From positions 61,269-125,268 of the forward strand of contig NZ_JBQCFP010000018.1 of NCBI RefSeq assembly GCF_051958935.1: a stretch of DNA of 64,000 nucleotides, given 5' to 3'. Made by a program: the position numbers and the translations under genes. Under the pieces are notes generated by a model. It had not been told where the DNA came from, made no database searches, and saw only the letters and a list, made by a program, of their open reading frames with translations. Source of the stretch: Dokdonella_A sp051958935. Its GTDB lineage: Bacteria; Pseudomonadota; Gammaproteobacteria; Xanthomonadales; Rhodanobacteraceae. This document shows, one piece after another, positions 7,727 through 16,428 of the stretch (position 1 is its first letter; every line of letters begins with the position of its first letter).

Positions 7727-10700
7727 ATGTATCGCCCGTCCGTTCCTCGCCTGCTCCGACTCGCGCTGCCGCTCGCCGGCCTGTGCACGCTCGCCGCAGC
7801 CGCTGCACCACTGCCGCGTTTCGCGACGCACGAATACACGCCGCTCGATTGCGCGCAGACGCCGTTCGGACGCCACGTCACGCTCGGCGGCGAAGGCGAG
7901 TACATCGACCTTGTCGCTGCCGGCGCCAGCTTCAGCAACATCGACGAGTACCAGCCGGCCGGCCCGACCGGCGATCCGCTGGTGCGCACGTTCCGCGACG
8001 GCCTGTACCCCGGCGCGCTCGCCGGCAGCACGTTCCTGAAAGCGGTCAGCATCGACCTCGACGGCGACGGCCGCGACGAGGTCGTCACCGCCAACCGTTC
8101 GGGCGCCGGTGCGCTCGTGCTCGGCGTGTTCGAGCGCGGTGCAGGTCCCGCGGCGACGCTGATCGATACCTGGACGATGGCGCAGCCGTTCAACGTCGTC
8201 GACCTCGCCGCGGGCGATCTCGACGGCTCGACCGACCAGCAGCAGGAACTCGCCGTGCTCGTGCGCACGAACACCTTCGGCCTGCGCCTGTTCGTGCTCA
8301 CCGGCGCCGCCGGGGGCGTCATCGCGCAGGCGGACGGCCAGGCCGCCGGTGAATGGGTGCGTACCGACGCGGTCGGCCAGGTCAGCCTCGCCGCGGGCGA
8401 CATGCTGCTCGATGGCCGGGCGCAGGTCGTGGTCGTCAACGAGAAGAGTTTCGGCGCTTCGCGCACGCTGAACTACCACCTGCTCGAATACCTGCCGAGC
8501 ACGCCGCAGTTGCCGGTGGTCGCTGGCGACAGCGCGATCGGCAGCAAGACCTTCACGAGTGCGATCGGCATGACCTACGAGGCCGAAAACGGCACGCCCG
8601 GCATCGACGACGTGATCAAGCTCGAGGCCGATGCAGGCGACGTCGTCGACAGCGCCGCGGCCGAACTCGTCGTGCACATGCAGTTCGAGCAGTCGAGCTT
8701 CAACTACATCGGCGCACGCCTGCACCATTTCACGACCACGCGCGACGCCGGCAACGCAATCACCGGCATCGGCTTCGCGAGCCGCGGCCCGGGCCAGGAA
8801 TACGATTCGAGCCGCATCGTGCAGGGTGAAAACGAGAACGGCGTGGCGAGCTTCGAAGCGACCGTCGCCGACGTCGATCGCGTGTCGCCGGGCGAGATCG
8901 TGCTCGCGCGTGCCGATCCGAGTTCGCACCTGCAGGTGGATGCGTACAAGGCCGAGGTCGACCTCGCCGCAGGCTACACCTGGGTCGAAAGCGGCATGGC
9001 GGTGCAGTTCACCGACACGTCGACGGGCTCGATCACGCAACGCGACTGGAACTTCGGCGACGGCACCGGCCTGATCCACGACAAGCACCCGACGCATCTC
9101 TATGCGAACGCGGGCACCTACAACGTGACCCTGAAGATCTACGACGCCGGCGGCGGAACGCGCACCTATGCGCAAACGATCGCGGTGAGCACGGGCGGCA
9201 GCGGCTCCGGCGGTACCTCGCCCGGCTACATGTATCACTTGCGCAGCGCGCCGGCCTACGCGGCCGGTTACGCCGTCGACAGCATGCAATCGCTCGCATT
9301 CGTCAACGTCGCCGTAGGCGACATGGACAAGGACGGCATTCCGGAAGTCATGACGATCGCGCGCAACACGACCGATGCCGTGCTGCGTTCGGTGTGGCAC
9401 CTCACCGATACGTCGGTGCCGGCGAGCTTCTCCGGGCGGCATTTCAGCGAGAACTCCGCCGCGTTCCCGTCGATGACCGCGCTCGACCTCGTCGCGAGCG
9501 ATTTCGACGGCGACTCGGTGCAGGCGACGCTCGGCACCGACTGCCGTCAGGTCGAGGAGCCGCAGCTGCGCCAGGTGGTCTGGCTGCCGCCGTACTTCCA
9601 GCGGCTGCAGGGCGGAGCGGGCAAACTCGCGACCTTCGGCGAGTCGACCAGCGGTGGTTCGAGCTACGAAAAGCAGTCCGGCAGCTTCACCTCGCACGAC
9701 ATCTCGGCCTACATCGGAGTCGGCGTCGGGTCCGACGTCGCCGGCGTGAAGGCATCGGTGCATGCGACCGCCGGCTACAACTACCAGTCGAGCCATGGCG
9801 CGATCCACGGCAGCGAGAACACGTTCACGATCGACCAGGGCTACGCGCAGGACCATGGCGAGGCGCTCACGGTGATCGAGGAGAACAGCTTCAACTGCTA
9901 CTCGTACCAGGTCGAGAGCGAAGCCGAAGGCGTCGACGGCGACAGCGCCGTGCGCATGTGCGAGATCATCGACGGCAGCCGCTTCATGTCGGCGAGCGAC
10001 GCGCAGGCGTGGGACACGCAGATTCCGGCCGCCTCGCCCGGCCATCCGCCCGCGCAGTGGATGCCGCTGCAGCGCGACTGGAACAGCATCGCGTTGTTCC
10101 GCCCGGTCGCGAGCGATGCGGCATTCTCGGGCGGCCATGGCGCCGACAAGGCCACCGACGGCCTGTTCTCGACCTCGACCGAATCGAACGCGAGCGCGCA
10201 GCCGTACCTGCAGATCGACCTCGGCGAAGTGCGCGACGTATCCAACGTCCGGGTGTTCCCCGCGTACGGCCAGGAAGCGTCGTTGAAGGGCTTCCGCGTC
10301 TATGCATCGGCGAATCCGATGAATGGCGCGGGCGTGCCTTCAGGTGGAGGCGTTCGAACGTTCGCGCCGGAAACCGCCGACGACGTCGGCTTCGATCGCT
10401 GGAACATCTGGACGCGCGACGCGGCCAACCCGTCGAACATGCTGCGCGCCCGCTACATCCGCCTGCAGAATCCGAGTTCGGCGAGCCTGCACGTCGCCGA
10501 AATCCAGGTGTTCGGCGACGTGCACGCCGAACCGCCCGCGTATCCGGACGCGGTCTGCGACCCGATCGCCAACGATGGCCTCTTCAATGCATACGTGTGG
10601 GACCAAGCGCAGGCGACGTTCCGCAGCATCGAGGTGCGCGGCGACATGCTGTGGAGTGGCGCAGGCCCGATGCCCGGCTGCACGAACTACTCGGGCCTGC

Positions 10701-11179
10701 TGCAGGCGTCGATCTGGCCGAATACGGTGGTCGGCGCGAGCGGCACGGTGAACTGGAACCTGAGCCAGGACGCGAGCACGCTGGTCGGCAGCAACACGAG
10801 CTTCGAGAGCTCGACCCGGGTCGGTGCCGAGTTCGACCTCGAAGCCGGCTTCATCGCGACGGTGCAGGCGGGCGGCGCGTACGAGTACACGACGGGCATC
10901 ACCGAGGAAGTGCAGACGACGAGCTTCTGGGGCAGCGGGCTGGAGATCGGCGGTGAAATCAGCGGCTTCGATCCCGCGTACGCCTCGCTCATCAGCACTT
11001 GCCGCTACAACCCGCGGCCGTATGCATTCCACCTCGTGGACCTGTCCAATACGGGCTACAGGCATGACGTCTATGCGGTCGACTACACCGTCCACCAGGG
11101 CGTCGGCCTGTGGCAGCGTGGCAACGTGCCGCCGCTGTGCCTGCACGACGATGGGATCTTCGCGAACGGGTTCGATTGA
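7727..11179 (+). CDS. Large secreted mosaic protein (FG-GAP-like, PKD, discoidin, NGFD tail)
   Basis: A 1150-residue protein with a Sec signal peptide (LLRLALPLAGLCTLAAAAA). In order: FG-GAP/VCBS-like calcium-blade segments (DLDGDGRDEVVTAN near 110; DMDKDGIPEVMTIA near 530); a PKD domain about 413-488 (core WNFGDGT); a strand-rich region about 630-760 with alternating polar and hydrophobic residues; a discoidin (F5/8 C) domain about 784-934; a second strand-rich region about 1000-1090; and the C terminus DDGIFANGFD. It is probably extracellular or surface-bound, perhaps carbohydrate- or lipid-binding. ATG 7727 is chosen for its GGGGAG leader and because it opens the signal peptide. No enzyme motif was found. 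Confidence 0.9.
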   Translation: MYRPSVPRLLRLALPLAGLCTLAAAAAPLPRFATHEYTPLDCAQTPFGRHVTLGGEGEYIDLVAAGASFSNIDEYQPAGPTGDPLVRTFRDGLYPGALAGSTFLKAVSIDLDGDGRDEVVTANRSGAGALVLGVFERGAGPAATLIDTWTMAQPFNVVDLAAGDLDGSTDQQQELAVLVRTNTFGLRLFVLTGAAGGVIAQADGQAAGEWVRTDAVGQVSLAAGDMLLDGRAQVVVVNEKSFGASRTLNYHLLEYLPSTPQLPVVAGDSAIGSKTFTSAIGMTYEAENGTPGIDDVIKLEADAGDVVDSAAAELVVHMQFEQSSFNYIGARLHHFTTTRDAGNAITGIGFASRGPGQEYDSSRIVQGENENGVASFEATVADVDRVSPGEIVLARADPSSHLQVDAYKAEVDLAAGYTWVESGMAVQFTDTSTGSITQRDWNFGDGTGLIHDKHPTHLYANAGTYNVTLKIYDAGGGTRTYAQTIAVSTGGSGSGGTSPGYMYHLRSAPAYAAGYAVDSMQSLAFVNVAVGDMDKDGIPEVMTIARNTTDAVLRSVWHLTDTSVPASFSGRHFSENSAAFPSMTALDLVASDFDGDSVQATLGTDCRQVEEPQLRQVVWLPPYFQRLQGGAGKLATFGESTSGGSSYEKQSGSFTSHDISAYIGVGVGSDVAGVKASVHATAGYNYQSSHGAIHGSENTFTIDQGYAQDHGEALTVIEENSFNCYSYQVESEAEGVDGDSAVRMCEIIDGSRFMSASDAQAWDTQIPAASPGHPPAQWMPLQRDWNSIALFRPVASDAAFSGGHGADKATDGLFSTSTESNASAQPYLQIDLGEVRDVSNVRVFPAYGQEASLKGFRVYASANPMNGAGVPSGGGVRTFAPETADDVGFDRWNIWTRDAANPSNMLRARYIRLQNPSSASLHVAEIQVFGDVHAEPPAYPDAVCDPIANDGLFNAYVWDQAQATFRSIEVRGDMLWSGAGPMPGCTNYSGLLQASIWPNTVVGASGTVNWNLSQDASTLVGSNTSFESSTRVGAEFDLEAGFIATVQAGGAYEYTTGITEEVQTTSFWGSGLEIGGEISGFDPAYASLISTCRYNPRPYAFHLVDLSNTGYRHDVYAVDYTVHQGVGLWQRGNVPPLCLHDDGIFANGFD

Positions 11180-11180
11180 C

Positions 11181-11220
11181 AAAAAAAATCGGAGCCGCGC
11201 GCGGCGCGGCTCCGATCTTC
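11181..11220. terminator. Bidirectional hairpin terminator
   Basis: A perfect 13-bp stem (ATCGGAGCCGCGC at 11188-11200 pairing with 11204-11216). Read leftward it is followed by eight T residues, an ideal intrinsic terminator for the small minus-strand gene at 11270; read rightward it follows the large secreted-protein gene but has only a weak C/T-rich tail. Confidence 0.9.
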
Positions 11221-11269
11221 CCCTGTTCCACCCGGTTGCGCGCGGCGCCTTGCCGCGCGCGTGTGTCCG

Positions 11270-11455
11270 TCAGGCCGGCAGCCGGCTCAGTGCTTCGTTG
11301 ATCTTCGCGAAGCGCGTCTCGAGCTGGTCGAGCGACGCATTCGAAGGGGCTTGCGAGCGCGCGCCTTCGATGGCCATTTCGAGGCGACCCAGTTCGATCA
11401 TCAGGTCGTGGCGCAGAAAGAGCGGGTTGATACTCATGGTGGCGATGTTGCTCAT
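11270..11455 (-). CDS. Small helical hypothetical protein (61 residues)
   Basis: A 61-residue, probably cytosolic protein, almost wholly alpha-helical by composition: LFLRHDLMIELGRLEMAIEG followed by a second helix LDQLETRFAKINEALSRL, which could form a helical hairpin or dimer. I do not recognise a family. Support for a real gene: GGAG about 9 bases before the ATG at 11455, gene-like codon use, and a strong intrinsic terminator immediately downstream. A longer in-frame reading from 11575 adds a basic, non-conserved-looking extension and is not preferred. Confidence 0.65.
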   Translation of the reverse strand: MSNIATMSINPLFLRHDLMIELGRLEMAIEGARSQAPSNASLDQLETRFAKINEALSRLPA

Positions 11456-12022
11456 GGCGCGTGCTCCGGATTCCCTGTACCGGGTGCACAGCAAGCGTCG
11501 TGCCAACCGTGCAAAGCGTGCATTCGCCGTTGCGATCGTCATTTTCCGCGCGCATGATCCGCGCCGCTGGGACACGCTGCGTCCAAACCTGACGCGGGAA
11601 ATCCCTCGCAGGCCGGGACCGGCAAGAGTTCGCGACGATCGTCACAGTCTGCCAGTGGCAGTTGAGGCTAAGGTCTGACATCGGTGACGCTCGCAGCCAC
11701 GCGGCGGCACGTCGACTGGGAGGTTCCAGGCGGAAACGCGCCGTGAGGCGGTTCCGAACGACAACCGGGGGGCACAGGGGCCGCCCGGCATTTCGCGAAA
11801 CGCGCACCGCGCGTATCCACGCAGATTCCGGCACGTCGCAGCGCGGCGTGGCCACCGCTCACTGGCGCCCGGCACACGGTCCTCTTGGATTCCCCCTGTT
11901 CCTACGACCGCCGGGCGCCAGCCTCTTCCGCTCCGCCACACCGCCGCGATACCGGCATACGAGCGCAGTGACGCGCTCAGGGTCCGGAAAGCGGTGCGTT
12001 CTGCTGAGGCGCGCGGCAGGAA

Positions 12023-12050
12023 CTGGATCCCGGCTTCCGCCGGGATGAGG
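12023..12050. repeat. REP-like palindrome
   Basis: CTGGATCCCGGCTTCCGC followed by CGGGATGAGG. A member of the same dispersed family as 3286 and 52583: GGATCCCGGC, short loop, GCCGGGATGA. Confidence 0.8.
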
Positions 12051-12113
12051 AGAAATGGGCAGACCGGGCTCTTCGAGACACGACGAATCGCGCCATCGAA
12101 ACCGTGCTTCACC

Positions 12114-12225
12114 TGAAAAGTGCGGCCATGGACGGCCGCTGTTGGACGATCCGAAGTAGCAATACCGCGAAACGCGCTTCAGTCCCGTCGGGGCGGCGAT
12201 CCAGGACGGATCGCCAAAATAAAGG
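12114..12225 (-). repeat. Bipartite hairpin repeat, copy 1 (112 bp)
   Basis: Read on the minus strand it starts CCTTTATTTTG, then hairpin GGCGATCC-GTCCT-GGATCGCC, about 55 nt of variable sequence, then hairpin GCGGCCGTCCATGGCCGC and ends CACTTTTCA. Copy 2 at 16512-16621 has the same ends, hairpins and length in the opposite orientation. On this side a longer stem (12228-12299) abuts the T-rich end. Confidence 0.8.
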
Positions 12226-12227
12226 TG

Positions 12228-12299
12228 CTCCCACCGACGCAGGCCGGCCCCTGAATTCCGACCATCGACGTGCTCGCATACGTCGTGCGTCGGTGGGAG
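12228..12299. repeat. Long-range inverted repeat of GTGGGAG type
   Basis: CTCCCACCGACGCA at 12228-12241 pairs perfectly with TGCGTCGGTGGGAG at 12286-12299, with a 44-nt loop. Intergenic elements opening with GTGGGAG are common in Lysobacterales; read leftward the stem runs into ATTTT-rich DNA and could also stop transcription. Confidence 0.8.
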
Positions 12300-12400
12300 T
12301 GTATGTCCAATGCAGCATGTTCCATGCCAGCGCCGCGCCGGCGCCTTGATAGAATGTGCGCGAGGCCGGCGTCCCGGCCGCGCATCGGTCGATACGCACC

Positions 12401-14278
12401 ATGTACACGTATGACGTCATCGTCGTCGGCGGCGGCCACGCGGGCACCGAAGCCGCGCTCGCCAGCGCGCGCTGCGGCGCGCGCACCCTGCTGTTGACCC
12501 ACAATATCGAGACGATCGGCCAGATGAGCTGCAATCCCGCGATCGGCGGGATCGGCAAGGGCCACCTCGTGCGCGAGATCGACGCGCTCGGCGGCGCGAT
12601 GGCGGCCGCGGCCGATCGCGCCGGCATCCAGTGGCGTACGCTCAATGCCTCCAAGGGGCCGGCGGTGCGCGCGACGCGCTGCCAGGCCGACCGTGTTTTG
12701 TACAAAGCGGCCATCCGGCGTCGGGTCGAGACGCAACCGGGCCTGGCCCTGTTCCAGCAGGGCGTCGATGCGCTGCGCGTCGAGCATGGCCGGGTCACCG
12801 GCGTCGTGACGCAGTCCGGCCTCGAATTCCGCGCCGCGGCGGTCGTCCTGACCGCGGGTACCTTCCTCGCCGGCAAGATCCACGTGGGCATGACCCAGCA
12901 CGCGGGCGGCCGGGCGGGTGACCCGCCGGCGCAGCGCCTGGCCGAGACCCTGCGCGAACTCGCGCTGCCGGTCGGCCGCCTGAAGACCGGTACCCCGCCG
13001 CGCATCGACGGCCGCACGATCGACTGGTCGGCGCTCGAGGAGCAGCCCGGTGACGATCCCGCGCCGGTGTTCTCGTTCCTTGGCTCCGCCGAGGATCATC
13101 CGCGCCAGGTGAGCTGCTGGATCACGCATACGAGCGAGCGCACGCACGACATCATCCGCGGCGCGCTCGATCGCTCGCCGCTCTACGGCGGCGTGATCGA
13201 AGGCACGGGTCCGCGCTACTGCCCCTCGATCGAGGACAAGGTCGTGCGCTTCGCCGACAAATCCTCGCACCAGATCTTCATCGAGCCCGAGGGCCTCGAG
13301 ACGTTCGAGATCTACCCCAACGGCATTTCGACTTCGCTGCCGTTCGACGTGCAGGTCGAGCTCGTGCGCTCGATCCGCGGGCTCGAACAGGCGCACATCA
13401 CGCGCCCGGGCTACGCGATCGAGTACGACTATTTCGACCCGCGCGGCCTCAAGGCATCGCTCGAGACGAAGGCGATCGATGCGCTCTACTTCGCCGGCCA
13501 GATCAATGGCACGACCGGCTACGAGGAAGCGGCGGCGCAGGGCCTCGTCGCGGGCCTCAATGCCGCGCGCGCGACGCGCGGCCTCGCGCCGTGGACGCCG
13601 CGCCGCGACGAGGCGTACGTCGGCGTGCTCGTCGACGACCTCGTCACCAACGGCACCAGCGAGCCGTATCGCATGTTCACCTCGCGCGCGGAATACCGGC
13701 TGCAGTTGCGCGAGGACAACGCGGACCTGCGCCTCACCGCGCGCGGCCACGAACTCGGCTGCGTACCGCAGGAACGCTACGACGCGACCTGCCGCAAGCG
13801 CGATGCGATCGAACGCGAGGGCGAGCGCCTGCGCGGCCTCTGGGCTTCGCCGGCCAATCCGCTCGGCCGCGCGATCGACACCACGCTCGGCATCGTGCTC
13901 GCGCGCGAGACGAGCGCGCACGACCTGTTGCGCCGGCCCGAGGTCGGCTACCGCGACCTCGTGCGCGTCGAGGGCATCGGCCCGGGCGTCGACGATGCCG
14001 CGGTCGCCGAGCAGGTCGAGGTCGCGGTCAAATACGCCGGCTATCTCGAGCGCCAGCGCGACGAGATCGAGCGCAGCCGCCGCCACGACGATACGGCCAT
14101 CCCTGCCGCGTTCGACTTCGACACGGTGCGCGGCCTGTCCTCCGAAGTGCTCGCCAAACTCAAGCAGGTACGCCCGCAGACGGTCGGCGAGGCGCGCCGC
14201 ATCTCCGGAGTGACGCCGGCCGCGGTCTCACTGCTGCTCGTCCATCTCAAGCGCGGCCTCGGCCGACGCGTTGCCTGA
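12401..14278 (+). CDS. mnmG: tRNA uridine-5-carboxymethylaminomethyl(34) synthesis enzyme MnmG
   Basis: A 625-residue FAD protein (GidA). With MnmE it modifies U34 of tRNAs reading two-fold degenerate codons, using methylene-THF and glycine or ammonium. The Rossmann FAD motif VVGGGHAGTEAA opens the protein; the GidA signatures GQMSCNPAIGGIGKGHL, LKTGTPPRIDGRT and NGTTGYEEAAAQGL are intact, and the C-terminal helical domain that docks MnmE and tRNA is complete. The start at 12401 gives the canonical N terminus; an earlier in-frame ATG at 12356 adds unsupported residues. It is followed 4 bp downstream by a response regulator, and lies far from rsmG-parAB, its common neighbours elsewhere. Confidence 0.97.
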   Translation: MYTYDVIVVGGGHAGTEAALASARCGARTLLLTHNIETIGQMSCNPAIGGIGKGHLVREIDALGGAMAAAADRAGIQWRTLNASKGPAVRATRCQADRVLYKAAIRRRVETQPGLALFQQGVDALRVEHGRVTGVVTQSGLEFRAAAVVLTAGTFLAGKIHVGMTQHAGGRAGDPPAQRLAETLRELALPVGRLKTGTPPRIDGRTIDWSALEEQPGDDPAPVFSFLGSAEDHPRQVSCWITHTSERTHDIIRGALDRSPLYGGVIEGTGPRYCPSIEDKVVRFADKSSHQIFIEPEGLETFEIYPNGISTSLPFDVQVELVRSIRGLEQAHITRPGYAIEYDYFDPRGLKASLETKAIDALYFAGQINGTTGYEEAAAQGLVAGLNAARATRGLAPWTPRRDEAYVGVLVDDLVTNGTSEPYRMFTSRAEYRLQLREDNADLRLTARGHELGCVPQERYDATCRKRDAIEREGERLRGLWASPANPLGRAIDTTLGIVLARETSAHDLLRRPEVGYRDLVRVEGIGPGVDDAAVAEQVEVAVKYAGYLERQRDEIERSRRHDDTAIPAAFDFDTVRGLSSEVLAKLKQVRPQTVGEARRISGVTPAAVSLLLVHLKRGLGRRVA

Positions 14279-14282
14279 CGCC

Positions 14283-14951
14283 GTGCGCATCCTCGTCGTC
14301 GAAGACGATGCGCTCGTCGCCGACGCGATCCGGCGCGGGCTCGGCGAGGCCGGTTATGCGGTCGACCACGTCGATTCGGCCGAGCGCGCCGGCACTGCGC
14401 TCGGCGCGGAGTCGTTCGACCTCGCGGTGGTCGACATCGGCCTGCCCGGCGCCGACGGCCTCACGTTGTTGCAGCGCATGCGGCGTGGCGGCAGCGCGGT
14501 GCCGGTACTCATCCTCACCGCGCGCGATGCGCTCGCCGACCGCGTCAGCGCCCTCGACCTCGGTGCCGACGATTACCTGGTCAAGCCGTTCGCGCTGCCG
14601 GAACTCGTCGCGCGCAGCCGCGCGCTGATCCGGCGCAGCCGCTCGGCGGCGAGCGCGGAACTCGTGATCGGCACGCTGCGCCTCGATCTCGCCGCGCGGC
14701 GCGCCGAGGTCGACGGGGTGGCCGTGAGCCTGACGCGGCGCGAGTGGGCCGTGCTCGAATGCCTCGCGCTCAACATCGGCCGCGTCGTCGCCAAGGATCG
14801 GTTGCTGCAGGCCATCGCCAACTGGGACGAGGACATCGGCGCCAACGCGATCGAGGTGTACGTGTCGCGCCTGCGTACCAAACTCGGTGGCGCGGCACCG
14901 ATCCGCACCGTGCGCGGACTCGGCTACCGCCTCGATGACGCGCCCGGCTGA
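14283..14951 (+). CDS. OmpR-family response regulator
   Basis: A 222-residue two-domain regulator. Receiver: MRILVVEDD, phospho-acceptor Asp in AVVDIGLPGADG, Thr in LILTARD, Lys in DDYLVKPF. C-terminal winged helix: LTRREWAVLECLALN, the turn near ANAIEVYVSRLRTKL and the wing IRTVRGLGYRL. Of the QseB/TctD type. I prefer GTG at 14283; a TTG at 14271 overlapping the mnmG stop is also in frame. The gene is 4 bp from mnmG and overlaps the kinase start by 17 bp, so mnmG-regulator-kinase probably form one transcript. The signal and regulon are unknown. Confidence 0.92.
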   Translation: MRILVVEDDALVADAIRRGLGEAGYAVDHVDSAERAGTALGAESFDLAVVDIGLPGADGLTLLQRMRRGGSAVPVLILTARDALADRVSALDLGADDYLVKPFALPELVARSRALIRRSRSAASAELVIGTLRLDLAARRAEVDGVAVSLTRREWAVLECLALNIGRVVAKDRLLQAIANWDEDIGANAIEVYVSRLRTKLGGAAPIRTVRGLGYRLDDAPG

Positions 14952-16308
14952 CCCCGCGCCTTCGGTCAGCCGGCGCCTGCTGCGCCTGCTGCTGCTGCCG
15001 CTCGCGCTGCTGCTCGGCATCGGCGTTTTCTTCGATTACGTGAGCGGCTCGGCGACGATCCGCGCCGCGTACGATCGCGCGCTGCACGAAATGGCCCTCG
15101 CGGTCGCCGCGCACCTGCGCGATGCGGATGCCGACGGCCGCATCGACGCGGACCTGCCGCCACAGGCTGTCGCGGTGCTGCGCGCAGACAGCGTCGACTC
15201 GATCTACTTCGCCGTGCGCGCGGGCGACGGCCACATGATCAGCGGCGATGCCGACCTCGCCGCGGCCGTGGCCGGCAACCACGTCGAATTCGGCGACGCC
15301 CGCCTGCACGGCCAGGCGATCCGCTTCGTCACGCACCCGACGATGATCGGCAGCACGCCGGTGACGGTCACGATCGCCGAAACGACGCGCAAGCGCGGCA
15401 CGGCGATCCGCAGCATCCTTGCCAGCGTCGTGCTCACCGACATCGTGCAGCTCGCCGGCACCCTGCTGCTGGTATGGCTCGGCGTGCGCTACGGCGTACA
15501 ACCGCTGCGCGCGCTCGGCGAGCAGATCGCGCAACGCTCGGCGCGCGACCTCGCGCCGCTCGATCGCGAGCAGGTACCGACCGAAGTGCGCCCGCTGGTG
15601 CACACGCTCAATGCGCTGTTCGAAACCGTGCGCGACAGCGCGCGCGCGCAGCAGCAGTTCCTCGCCGACGCGGCGCACCAGTTGCGCACGCCGCTGACGG
15701 GCATCATCGCGCAGCTGGACCTGCTCGCGCGCGAAGCGGGCGGCAACGGGTTCGCGCCGCGCATTCATGCACTGCACGAAGGCACGCGGCGCCTCGCACA
15801 TACCGCCAACCAGTTGCTCGCGCTGGCGCGCTCGGAACGCTCGGCGACGACGCACGACGACTTCGCCGTGGTCGACCTCGAGGGCGTCGCGACCGACGCG
15901 GTCGCGCAGTACCTCGACCGCTCTCTGCTCGCCCGCATCGACCTGGGCGCAGAGACGGCGCCGGCACGCGCGCTCGGCAGCCTCTGGCTGTTGCGCGAGC
16001 TGGTCGGCAACCTCGTCGACAATGCACTCGCGTACACGCCCGCGGGAGGCCGCGTGACCGTGCGCAGCGGCACTGACGGCGCGCTCGCCTTCCTCGAAGT
16101 CGAAGACGACGGACCCGGCATTCCGCGGGACATGCGCGCCCAGGTACGCGAGCGCTTTCGCCGCCTGCCGGGCTCACCCGGCAACGGCTGCGGCCTTGGC
16201 CTCGCGATCGTCGACGAGATCGCACACGCGCACGACGCGACCTTCGTGCTCGCGGAAGGCAGCGAGGGACGCGGCACGCGCGCGCGCATCGAATTCCGCG
16301 CGGTCTGA
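14935..16308 (+). CDS. Two-component sensor histidine kinase (TctE/QseC type)
   Basis: A 457-residue membrane kinase. TM1 (LLRLLLLPLALLLGIGVFF), a ~130-residue periplasmic sensor domain of the TctE/2CSK-N kind, TM2 (VVLTDIVQLAGTLLLVWLGV), then HAMP, HisKA with phospho-His in ADAAHQLRTPLTG (near 248), and HATPase_c with N box LVGNLVDNALAY, G1 box VEDDGPGIP and G2 box NGCGLGLAIV. ATG 14935 lies inside the regulator's last codons, an arrangement typical of translational coupling. The ligand is unknown; the TctE family often senses carboxylates or divalent cations. Confidence 0.93.
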   Translation: MTRPADPAPSVSRRLLRLLLLPLALLLGIGVFFDYVSGSATIRAAYDRALHEMALAVAAHLRDADADGRIDADLPPQAVAVLRADSVDSIYFAVRAGDGHMISGDADLAAAVAGNHVEFGDARLHGQAIRFVTHPTMIGSTPVTVTIAETTRKRGTAIRSILASVVLTDIVQLAGTLLLVWLGVRYGVQPLRALGEQIAQRSARDLAPLDREQVPTEVRPLVHTLNALFETVRDSARAQQQFLADAAHQLRTPLTGIIAQLDLLAREAGGNGFAPRIHALHEGTRRLAHTANQLLALARSERSATTHDDFAVVDLEGVATDAVAQYLDRSLLARIDLGAETAPARALGSLWLLRELVGNLVDNALAYTPAGGRVTVRSGTDGALAFLEVEDDGPGIPRDMRAQVRERFRRLPGSPGNGCGLGLAIVDEIAHAHDATFVLAEGSEGRGTRARIEFRAV

Positions 16309-16428
16309 GCGGCGCGTCTTGATATCCGGAAAACAGCACCCTTGGCCGTCATTTCGCCCGCGAACGCATGGGCGCGTGGCGCGGCGACTGTCAGCTTGTC
16401 GAAAGCGAGTCGGCGCTATCGTCGCGCC

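Larger units (their letters stand above)
11456..12400. other. 945-bp intergenic region rich in inverted repeats
   Basis: No convincing gene. It holds an 11-bp perfect inverted repeat (CTGGCGCCCGG, 11862-11872 with 11911-11921), a REP-like palindrome (12023-12050), one copy of the 110-bp bipartite repeat (12114-12225) and a 14-bp long-range inverted repeat of GTGGGAG type (12228-12299). A 156-codon frame on the minus strand (11642-12112) translates straight through these repeats and is judged spurious. A weak TAGAAT -10 element sits near 12354 ahead of mnmG. Confidence 0.75.

Noticed and set aside
4752..7811. A 1019-codon open frame on the minus strand across pepN
   Set aside because: Antisense shadow of pepN, which has complete M1-peptidase motifs.
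11642..12112. A 156-codon minus-strand frame before mnmG
   Set aside because: Part of it is a translation of the dispersed palindrome (the phrase IPAEAGIQ arises from it), it has no good start site and no protein-like pattern.
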